DNA of 9,018 bases from NCBI GenBank assembly GCA_947377425.1, contig CANCFZ010000092.1, positions 1 to 9,018 on the forward strand. Reading direction: 5' to 3'. The notes under the pieces were generated by a model, which had not been told where the DNA came from, made no database searches, and was given only the letters and a program-made list of their open reading frames with translations. Shown one piece after another: positions 1 through 5,167 of this stretch. A program made the position numbers and the translations under genes. The stretch's first letter is position 1, and every line of letters starts with the position of its first letter. This stretch comes from Flavobacteriaceae bacterium (lineage in GTDB: Bacteria; Bacteroidota; Bacteroidia; Flavobacteriales; Flavobacteriaceae).

Positions 1-680
1 TAGCCTCCGCCATTTCCATCAGCTATAAAATTGCTATTTCTTCTTCCTCCAGAATACGCGTAGTTGTGTCCTAAGTGTCCGCTATTCCATCCCCAGTTGT
101 TGCCATAATACCCGTAAGGGTTGTATCCATATCCATAACCGTAGTTTCCATACCAACTTGGCCCGTACCAAGAATTCCAACCTAAGCCCCAGCTAGGGCC
201 ATACCAACTGTTGTATCCCCAATAGTTTCCGTAGTAACCATTATATCCCCAATTATTTCCGTAATATCCACCACCATAGTATCCCCAACTTGGAGTATAC
301 CAACCGCTATTGTATACATTTACAGTAACATTGTCTGAATTAGAACCCCAACCTGCATAATTAGATTGATTTTGATTATTATTGTTATTAGCGTTACTAT
401 TTTTATTAATGGTATCGTTTTGAGAAGAGTAGTTGTCGACATCAGTAAATACTTGTTCGTTGTCTTTGTTTAAAGAACTAAAATAGTCTTTATAATAGCC
501 ACTATTGGCTCTTGATTCATCACTTTGTTTTGGACTTGAATTTGAATCTGAACCATAAACACCATCGTTATCATAATAAGAAGAGTTTTGGTAAGAACCA
601 CAAGAAGTTACCATCAATGATAAAAGTCCAAATACGGTGTAAATGGAGAATTTTTTGGTTAAAAAATAATTAGTTTTCAT
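1..680 (-). CDS. Tyr/Gly/Trp-rich low-complexity lipoprotein, C-terminus missing
   Basis: The frame is open from an ATG at 680 to the left edge (226 complete codons, no stop), so the gene is cut by the window. The N-terminus is a lipoprotein signal: a short basic start, a hydrophobic stretch at about residues 11-25 and the lipobox VTSC with Cys27. The mature part begins as a Ser/Asp/Asn-rich linker (about 28-107, with an Asn/Gln run near 98-106). It then becomes a Tyr-Gly-Trp-Asn domain (about 108-207) built from degenerate units such as YYGNNWGYN (139-147), YYGNYWGYN (149-157), YYGNNWGWN (191-199) and two NSWYGPSW copies (157-164, 169-176). No catalytic motif is visible. Residues after Cys27 are not acidic, so I see no typical Bacteroidota surface-export tag, and periplasmic or outer-membrane anchoring is an inference. 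Function unknown. I recall, without being able to check, that such proteins beside flavobacterial proS are sometimes mislabelled 'vitellogenin II precursor'. Confidence 0.85.
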   Translation of the reverse strand, partial: MKTNYFLTKKFSIYTVFGLLSLMVTSCGSYQNSSYYDNDGVYGSDSNSSPKQSDESRANSGYYKDYFSSLNKDNEQVFTDVDNYSSQNDTINKNSNANNNNNQNQSNYAGWGSNSDNVTVNVYNSGWYTPSWGYYGGGYYGNNWGYNGYYGNYWGYNSWYGPSWGLGWNSWYGPSWYGNYGYGYGYNPYGYYGNNWGWNSGHLGHNYAYSGGRRNSNFIADGNGGG

Positions 681-699
681 ATCTATAGCATTTTTATTG

Positions 700-727
700 T
701 TGGACAATACAAAAATAGTTAGTTTTG
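700..727 (+). promoter_or_regulatory. proS promoter (TTG-N17-TAGTTTTG)
   Basis: A TTG at 700-702 is separated by 17 nt from TAGTTTTG at 720-727. This fits the Bacteroidota primary sigma factor consensus (TTTG/TTG at -33, TAnnTTTG at -7). Transcription would start near 732-735 and give a leader of roughly 45-50 nt before the proS ATG at 781. The -7 element lies inside an inverted repeat (713-720/731-738). Confidence 0.6.
710..717 (-). promoter_or_regulatory. Possible -7 element for the Tyr/Gly-rich lipoprotein gene
   Basis: Read on the minus strand this is TATTTTTG, a match to the Bacteroidota -7 consensus TAnnTTTG, ending 29 nt upstream of the ATG at 680. I find no TTG-type -33 element at the usual 17-20 nt spacing, so the call is weak. 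It lies almost back to back with the proS -7 element (720-727), so the two divergent promoters would compete for the same stretch of DNA. Confidence 0.3.
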
Positions 728-738
728 CCGAACTATTT
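713..738. repeat. Perfect 8-bp inverted repeat around the proS -7 element
   Basis: AAATAGTT (713-720) and AACTATTT (731-738) are perfect reverse complements separated by 10 nt, and they flank the predicted proS -7 element. A partial third copy, AACTATT, lies at 770-776 just before the proS start. The arrangement could be an operator for a dimeric regulator, or could be chance in AT-rich DNA. Confidence 0.55.
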
Positions 739-755
739 AGTTAAAATTAGTTAAA
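737..755 (+). repeat. Direct repeat TTAGTTAAA x2, 10-bp period
   Basis: TTAGTTAAA occurs at 737-745 and again at 747-755, exactly 10 bp apart. This places both copies on the same face of the DNA helix, just downstream of the predicted proS transcription start and within its leader. The function is unknown. It may be a protein site in DNA or simply AT-rich repetition. Confidence 0.5.
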
Positions 756-763
756 CAATTTTT

Positions 764-784
764 ATGCCAAACTATTCATTATGA
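764..784 (+). other. Possible six-codon upstream ORF overlapping the proS start
   Basis: ATG at 764 opens a frame reading M-P-N-Y-S-L and stopping at TGA (782-784), which overlaps the proS ATG (781-783) as ATGA. The second codon is proline (CCA), notable ahead of a prolyl-tRNA synthetase gene. It lies wholly within the predicted proS leader. An ORF this short can arise by chance, and no ribosome binding site supports it, although Bacteroidota generally lack Shine-Dalgarno sequences. Translational coupling or proline sensing would be an inference. Confidence 0.25.
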
Positions 785-2259
785 GCAAGAACTTAACAAA
801 GAGAGAAGAAGACTATTCCAAATGGTATAACGAACTTGTAGTTAAAGCCGATTTGGCTGAAAACTCAGGGGTTAGAGGTTGTATGGTTATAAAACCTTAT
901 GGCTATGCAATATGGGAAAAAATGCAAGCAGAATTAGACAGGATGTTTAAAGAAACAGGTCATAGTAATGCCTATTTTCCTTTGTTTGTTCCCAAAAGCA
1001 TGTTTGAAGCCGAAGAAAAAAATGCAGAAGGTTTTGCTAAAGAATGTGCCATTGTAACTCACTATCGTTTGAAAAATGACCCTGATAAGCCTGGGAAATT
1101 GATGGTTGATCCAAATGCAAAATTGGAAGAAGAATTAATTGTTCGTCCTACAAGTGAAGCAATTATTTGGAGTACTTATAAAAATTGGGTCCAATCTTAT
1201 AGAGATTTGCCATTACTTATAAATCAATGGGCAAATGTAGTGCGTTGGGAAATGAGAACACGTTTGTTTTTAAGAACTGCTGAATTTTTATGGCAAGAAG
1301 GACATACAGCTCATGCAACAAAAGCGGAAGCAATTGAAGAATCTGAAAAGATGATGAATGTGTATGCTGATTTTGCTCAAAATTTCATGGCTATACCAGT
1401 CATAAAAGGATTAAAAACAGAAACAGAGCGTTTTGCAGGAGCTGACGAAACCTATTGTATAGAGGCATTGATGCAAGATGGAAAAGCACTACAAGCAGGA
1501 ACATCTCACTTTTTAGGACAAAATTTTGCTAAAGCATTTGATGTGAAATTTGCAAATGCCGAAGGTAAACAAGAACACGTTTGGGGAACATCATGGGGAG
1601 TTTCTACGCGTTTAATGGGAGCATTAGTCATGACACACTCGGACGATAATGGTTTAGTTTTACCTCCAAATTTAGCTCCAATTCAAGTGGTAATTGTGCC
1701 GATTTTCAAAACAGATGAAGAATTTGAAAGAATTTCAGAAGTTGTTAATGGTTTAGTTGGGCAGTTTAAAAAACTTAATATTTCTGTTAAATATGATAAC
1801 AGAACTACACAAAAACCAGGATTTAAGTTCGCTGAATGGGAATTAAAAGGTGTGCCAGTAAGAATAGCTGTTGGACCTAAAGATTTAGAAAACGGAACAT
1901 TTGAAGTAGCAAGAAGAGATACTTTGACAAAAGAAGTTGTTGCTAAAGATGGAATTGTAAATTATATAAATGATTTGTTGGAAACTATTCAAAACGATTT
2001 GTTTAACAAAGCATTGAATTATAGAGATACTCATATAACTGAAGTAAATAGTTTTGAAGAATTTAAAGAAGTTCTAGAAAACAAAACTGGTTTTATTTCT
2101 GCTCATTGGGATGGTACTCCAGAAACAGAAGAGAAAATCAAGGATTTGACAAAAGCAACTATTCGTTGTATGCCTTTAAATTCAGTCAAAGAAGAAGGGG
2201 AATGTATTTTAACTGGAGCTAAATCTGCTGGAAGAGTGTTGTTTGCAAAAGCATACTAA
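781..2259 (+). CDS. proS: Prolyl-tRNA synthetase, archaeal/eukaryotic-like (class II)
   Basis: This cytoplasmic enzyme charges tRNA-Pro with proline using ATP. The 492-aa length and architecture fit the type lacking the large bacterial editing insertion: the catalytic core runs through motif 2 (R155-W-E157, with TAEFLWQEGHTAH from residue 166) and motif 3 (GTSWGVSTRLMGAL from 269, with R277). The proline/ATP pocket signature RPTSE lies at 122-126 and the AGTSHFLGQNFAKAF segment at 239-253. An anticodon-binding domain follows at about 300-400, then a C-terminal domain ending in Ala-Tyr, the Tyr terminus typical of this family. Only two Cys (463, 475) remain in the C-terminal domain, where some relatives have a four-Cys zinc site, so zinc binding is doubtful. 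The ATG at 781 has no Shine-Dalgarno sequence, as is usual here. The gene is divergent from the Tyr/Gly-rich lipoprotein gene and upstream of tRNA-Glu. Confidence 0.97.
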   Translation: MSKNLTKREEDYSKWYNELVVKADLAENSGVRGCMVIKPYGYAIWEKMQAELDRMFKETGHSNAYFPLFVPKSMFEAEEKNAEGFAKECAIVTHYRLKNDPDKPGKLMVDPNAKLEEELIVRPTSEAIIWSTYKNWVQSYRDLPLLINQWANVVRWEMRTRLFLRTAEFLWQEGHTAHATKAEAIEESEKMMNVYADFAQNFMAIPVIKGLKTETERFAGADETYCIEALMQDGKALQAGTSHFLGQNFAKAFDVKFANAEGKQEHVWGTSWGVSTRLMGALVMTHSDDNGLVLPPNLAPIQVVIVPIFKTDEEFERISEVVNGLVGQFKKLNISVKYDNRTTQKPGFKFAEWELKGVPVRIAVGPKDLENGTFEVARRDTLTKEVVAKDGIVNYINDLLETIQNDLFNKALNYRDTHITEVNSFEEFKEVLENKTGFISAHWDGTPETEEKIKDLTKATIRCMPLNSVKEEGECILTGAKSAGRVLFAKAY

Positions 2260-2271
2260 AAAAAAAGAAAA

Positions 2272-2317
2272 AAAAATACTTTTAGCTATTGTGTGAATTA
2301 AAAATAGTTGTATTTTT
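2272..2317 (+). terminator. Possible AT-rich hairpin terminating proS
   Basis: AAAAATAC (2272-2279) pairs with GTATTTTT (2310-2317). Inside, AGCTATT (2284-2290) pairs with AATAGTT (2303-2309) including one G-U, with a four-T bulge and a 12-nt loop. It starts 12 nt after the proS stop and ends in a T run. The stem is weak and A/T-only apart from a few pairs. The same DNA carries the tRNA promoter, so the symmetry may be promoter-related rather than a terminator. Confidence 0.35.
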
Positions 2318-2318
2318 G
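2289..2318 (+). promoter_or_regulatory. Promoter of tRNA-Glu (and probably rpsT)
   Basis: TTG at 2289-2291, a 19-nt spacer, then TATTTTTG at 2311-2318: a near-ideal Bacteroidota -33/-7 pair. Transcription would begin near 2322-2325, about 20 nt before the mature 5' end of tRNA-Glu. No further TAnnTTTG element is seen between the tRNA and rpsT, so this is the best candidate promoter for both. Confidence 0.7.
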
Positions 2319-2343
2319 CACTCGCATTACAAAATAATGTAAT

Positions 2344-2415
2344 GGCCCGTTCGTCTATCGGTTAGGACGCATGGTTTTCATCCATGTAAGAGGGGTTCGA
2401 TTCCCCTACGGGCTA
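2344..2415 (+). tRNA. trnE: tRNA-Glu (anticodon UUC)
   Basis: A full 72-nt cloverleaf can be drawn: acceptor GGCCCGT/ACGGGCT, D-stem GTCT/GGAC with an 8-nt GG-containing loop, anticodon stem CATGG/CCATG with loop TTTTCAT (anticodon TTC, reading GAA/GAG), a 4-nt variable loop, and T-arm AGGGG/CCCCT with loop TTCGATT. The discriminator is A2415. The CCA end is not encoded (CAAAA follows), so it must be added by the CCA-adding enzyme. The first acceptor pair is G1-U72, a wobble where G-C is the usual pair. The gene sits between proS and rpsT with its own upstream promoter. Confidence 0.96.
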
Positions 2416-2564
2416 CAAAATTAGTTGTAAATAAGTTTTATAAAATAGTAATTGGTGTCTCTGTTATTGTTTTATTAGTTAAAACCAAAGTGATTGTTAA
2501 AAATTGTGGGAGGTTTTTCTTTTTTAACTAGGAGTTTATAACAATTAAAAAAAAACAAAACAAA
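2416..2564 (+). promoter_or_regulatory. tRNA-Glu to rpsT leader with alternative helices
   Basis: This 149-nt non-coding stretch has no promoter match and no convincing strong terminator, so rpsT is probably read through from the tRNA promoter, with tRNA processing releasing the rpsT mRNA. Two helices can be drawn. AAAACC (2481-2486) with GGTTTT (2512-2517) is followed by a T-rich run (2518-2525). GTTAAAAA (2496-2503) with TTTTTAAC (2521-2528) would capture that T-rich run. They interlock, so they are alternatives or a pseudoknot, a layout reminiscent of attenuation. A GGGAGG (2508-2513) lies too far from the ATG (about 50 nt) to act as a normal ribosome binding site. The immediate start context is A-rich. 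Confidence 0.4.
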
Positions 2565-2816
2565 ATGGCAAATCATAAGTCAGCTTTAAAAAGAATTAGA
2601 AGTAACGAAAAGAAAAGAGTGTTAAATAGATATCAGCACAAGACTACTCGTAATGCAATAAAGGCATTAAGATTGGCTACTGATAAATCTGATGCAGCAT
2701 CTAAATTATCTGGTGTAATCTCTATGATTGACAGATTAGCAAAGAAAAATATTATTCATGATAACAAAGCTTCTAATTTAAAATCTAAATTAACAAAGCT
2801 AGTTGCTAAATTATAG
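2565..2816 (+). CDS. rpsT: 30S ribosomal protein bS20
   Basis: The 83-aa, very Lys/Arg-rich protein is a primary 16S rRNA binder of the small subunit body. The N-terminus MANHKSALKRIRSNEKK is the family hallmark, and the helical DKASNLKSKLTKL-like C-terminus matches a three-helix bS20. The length is normal for the family. The ATG follows an A-rich tract and no Shine-Dalgarno sequence, as is usual in Flavobacteriia. It lies downstream of tRNA-Glu, probably on the same primary transcript, and is closed by the strong terminator at 2840-2876. E. coli bS20 regulates its own synthesis; whether that happens here is not visible. Confidence 0.97.
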   Translation: MANHKSALKRIRSNEKKRVLNRYQHKTTRNAIKALRLATDKSDAASKLSGVISMIDRLAKKNIIHDNKASNLKSKLTKLVAKL

Positions 2817-2839
2817 TATAAAACATTTTTTGTATTAAT

Positions 2840-2876
2840 AAAAAAGCTTCCTAAATTTTATTTAGGAAGCTTTTTT
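2840..2876. terminator. Bidirectional intrinsic terminator between rpsT and the response-regulator gene
   Basis: A perfect 16-bp stem (2840-2855 pairing with 2861-2876) has core AAGCTTCCTAAA and a 5-nt loop. It is A-rich on the 5' side and T-rich on the 3' side in both orientations. It ends rpsT from the left and the histidine kinase/response regulator operon from the right. The response regulator stop codon (2875-2877) lies partly inside the stem. Confidence 0.93.
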
Positions 2877-3288
2877 ATTTTTGCTTTTCACTGATCGACT
2901 TTAGTAGTTCTTTAGTTATAGGTTTGGATAAGAAATCGATAACCATAGAATAAGATTTTGATTTTTCAATATCTTTAGGGTCTATTGTTGAGGATAAAAC
3001 GATTACTTTTAGATTTGGAAAAAAAGTATAGTATTTCTCATCTGAAAATAAATCTAAAAATTCCCATCCACCCATTACGGGCATGTTTAAATCTAAAAAC
3101 ATTAATTGAGGTGAAATAATATCTTTATTGTTTTCAAGTTCTATTTTTAGGGAGTCAAAATAATTTATTGCATCTTCTCCGTTATGAGCTACTTCTATTT
3201 CTTTAGAGAATTCAGCTCTTTCAATCACTTTTTTGCATAGCATTAACGTGATCGGATCGTCATCTACAAATAAAATTTTGCTATACAT
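2875..3288 (-). CDS. Single-domain response regulator (CheY-like receiver)
   Basis: This 137-aa cytoplasmic receiver domain has no output domain. The acidic pocket is D9-D10-D11, the phospho-acceptor is D66 in MFLDLNMPVMGG, the switch Ser is in LSS (99-100), and the conserved Lys is K122 in SKPI. An extended segment between about residues 45 and 60 (before the D66 strand) is seen in receivers related to phytochrome-partner Rcp1-type regulators. It starts 2 nt after the stop of the histidine kinase gene, so the kinase is its obvious phosphodonor. The output must go through protein contact, either with an unlinked partner or as a relay shuttle. No target is encoded here. Confidence 0.93.
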   Translation of the reverse strand: MYSKILFVDDDPITLMLCKKVIERAEFSKEIEVAHNGEDAINYFDSLKIELENNKDIISPQLMFLDLNMPVMGGWEFLDLFSDEKYYTFFPNLKVIVLSSTIDPKDIEKSKSYSMVIDFLSKPITKELLKSISEKQK

Positions 3289-3290
3289 TG

Positions 3291-5003
3291 TTAATTGTTT
3301 TTAAATACTATTGTAAAGGTTGTTCCTAAGCCAACTTGACTTTCTACACTTATTGTTCCTCCCATTGATTCAACTTGCGATTTAACTAAATAAAGACCTA
3401 ATCCCTTGCTATCAGGATAGTCGTGAAATCGTTGATATAATCCAAATATTTTGTCTCTGTTTCGTTCTAAATCAATTCCAATTCCGTTGTCTTTAAAAGT
3501 CAATGTGGTTTCTGTAGTAGTCTTTTTTGAACCTATCCAAATTTTCAATTGCCTATTTGGATCTAAATAGCGTAAAGAGTTGGTCATCAAATTTAATAAA
3601 ATACTCTCAATGTAGGATTTGTTTAGATTGATTGTTTGTGTGTCATTTAGCTCCATTTTTATAATTGGTTTTTTCAAACTAATTAAAAAACTCAACTGAT
3701 TAAATACGTTTTCAAAGATGTTTTTTATTATAATATCTTCTTTTTGTATTGACGGACTGTCTTTTATAATGATTACATTAACCAAATCATTAATAGTTTC
3801 ATTTAATTGTGATGTTGATTTAGAGAAACCATTTATGATTTCTTTCAGTTCTTCATTTTCAATTGGAATATCATCAATTAGATTAAGTAATCCTGTTAAA
3901 TTAGATAAAGGAGCTCTTAAATTATGCGATGTTATGTAAGAAAATTGTTTTAAGTCTTTATTGTTTTGAGTTAATTCACTAATGAGTTGCTCACGTTCTT
4001 TTTCACGTTCTTTTTCTATAGAAATATCTCTTTGTATTGATATCCAATGTGAATGCTGATTATCTTTATCTGTTATTGGTATCATTGAGATATTAACCCA
4101 ATATTGTTCTTTGTTTTTTCTTTTATTTAAAGATTCAAAGGAAAATTCTTCTTTTTTCTTTAGTGCTTCGGCTAATTTTTTAATATCGTTTCTAACACTA
4201 AATTTATTCATAAATACTAAAGCCGATTTGCCAACTACTTCTTCAGCATTATAACCAGTCATTTTTGTAAAAGCAGGATTCACAAAGACTATTTTGGGCA
4301 TTTCATTTTCTACATCATTAGATTCTGTTATTATTACACTGTCTTTAGTTTGTGTAATTACAGTTTCTAATAATTTTAATCTTTGTTCTTCTTCTTTTTG
4401 TTTGGTAATGTCTTGAATAGCTCCAATCATACGAACAACGTTTCTGTCTTCATCCATTACCAAAAAACCTCTATCGAAGACATATTTGAATGTACCGTCA
4501 GCACACATGAAACGATAGTAATCTTGCCATTTTTCGGCCTTCTGTTCTATGAAAGAATATAACTTAACTGACATTTTCAAACTGTCTTCGGGATGAATTT
4601 TCTCAAACCACCATTGAAGATTTGTCCCCACATCTTCTTTTTTATATCCAAAAACTATTTCTACGCCTTTACTCCATATAAATCCACCTGTTTTAATATC
4701 CCAATCCCAAATAGTATCACTCGTTGCTTTTTCAACTATGTCATATCTTTCGTTAGATTTATAAAGTTCTTCATTTATTTTTTCTAATCGTTTAAAACTT
4801 TCTTTATTCCTTTTATTATTTAACTTCAACAAATAAATAAAAACTACTGGCGATAAAATTACAAAGACGATTGTTAGTATAAAATAATAGAAAAGATGAT
4901 CTTCAATTGAAGTGTACTTTACAATATAGCTGTGACTTACTAATGCTAGTAAAAGAGTAATAATAAAATAGGCAATTATTATATTGTAAAATTTATTTTT
5001 CAT
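3291..5003 (-). CDS. Membrane-bound double-PAS sensor histidine kinase
   Basis: In order, the 570-aa protein has: two membrane helices (about 6-28 and 37-61) with a very short external loop; a linker coiled coil (about 62-86); PAS domain 1 (about 87-205, FGY...WWFEKIHPED, PAS_3-like, ending GAIQDITKQKE); PAS domain 2 (about 210-330, FVNPAFTKMTGY, ending IQRDIS); a charged coiled coil (330-350); a HisKA dimerisation helix with H360 in TSHNLRAP; and a HATPase domain with N-box N471/N475, G1 box DNGIGID (505-511) and G2 box GLGLYLV (534-540). HNLRAP replaces the common HELRTP, as in many Bacteroidota kinases. With little exposed loop, sensing is probably intracellular through the PAS domains; the ligand is unknown. 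The ATG at 5003 is chosen because TM1 follows at once and no other Met occurs before residue 144. Confidence 0.95.
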   Translation of the reverse strand: MKNKFYNIIIAYFIITLLLALVSHSYIVKYTSIEDHLFYYFILTIVFVILSPVVFIYLLKLNNKRNKESFKRLEKINEELYKSNERYDIVEKATSDTIWDWDIKTGGFIWSKGVEIVFGYKKEDVGTNLQWWFEKIHPEDSLKMSVKLYSFIEQKAEKWQDYYRFMCADGTFKYVFDRGFLVMDEDRNVVRMIGAIQDITKQKEEEQRLKLLETVITQTKDSVIITESNDVENEMPKIVFVNPAFTKMTGYNAEEVVGKSALVFMNKFSVRNDIKKLAEALKKKEEFSFESLNKRKNKEQYWVNISMIPITDKDNQHSHWISIQRDISIEKEREKEREQLISELTQNNKDLKQFSYITSHNLRAPLSNLTGLLNLIDDIPIENEELKEIINGFSKSTSQLNETINDLVNVIIIKDSPSIQKEDIIIKNIFENVFNQLSFLISLKKPIIKMELNDTQTINLNKSYIESILLNLMTNSLRYLDPNRQLKIWIGSKKTTTETTLTFKDNGIGIDLERNRDKIFGLYQRFHDYPDSKGLGLYLVKSQVESMGGTISVESQVGLGTTFTIVFKNN

Positions 5004-5007
5004 TACT

Positions 5008-5015
5008 CAAAAATA
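5008..5015 (-). promoter_or_regulatory. Possible -7 element directly at the kinase start
   Basis: Minus-strand TATTTTTG fits TAnnTTTG but ends only 4 nt before the ATG at 5003, so a transcript started from it would be leaderless or nearly so. No TTG -33 element is seen at normal spacing, and a long T run lies just upstream. The call is weak, but I see no better promoter for this operon in 5004-5167. Confidence 0.25.
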
Positions 5016-5117
5016 AAAAAAAAAAGAGAATACCATCTATTTTTTACAAGAAAAATAAACTTTTTTTTAACTAATTTATTAATATAAGTTATTAAAATGT
5101 AAACTATTAAGTCTAAG

Positions 5118-5148
5118 GTTTTTTTTATCAAAATAAAGTGTACCTTTG
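5118..5148 (+). promoter_or_regulatory. typA promoter
   Basis: TACCTTTG at 5141-5148 is an exact TAnnTTTG -7 element. A T-rich stretch (GTTT at 5118-5121) lies 19 nt upstream in place of a clear TTTG. Transcription would begin about 5153-5156, leaving a leader of only about 12-15 nt. The TTTGCACC continuation resembles the tRNA promoter (TTTGCACT at 2315-2322). Confidence 0.6.
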
Positions 5149-5167
5149 CACCTCCTAAAAAAATCAG

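Noticed and set aside
1..300. Repeats at the left edge as a CRISPR array or DNA-level tandem repeat
   Set aside because: The similarity is at the protein level with divergent codons, and an open reading frame runs through all of it.
681..780. T-box riboswitch upstream of proS
   Set aside because: The predicted leader is under 50 nt and lacks any T-box or specifier stem; too short for a T-box element.
2508..2513. GGGAGG as the rpsT Shine-Dalgarno sequence
   Set aside because: It is about 50 nt from the ATG, far outside functional spacing, and this lineage rarely uses Shine-Dalgarno sequences.
3718..4787. Plus-strand short ORFs inside the histidine kinase gene (3718-3939, 4593-4787)
   Set aside because: Antisense to conserved kinase and PAS domains; composition is that of a shadow frame.
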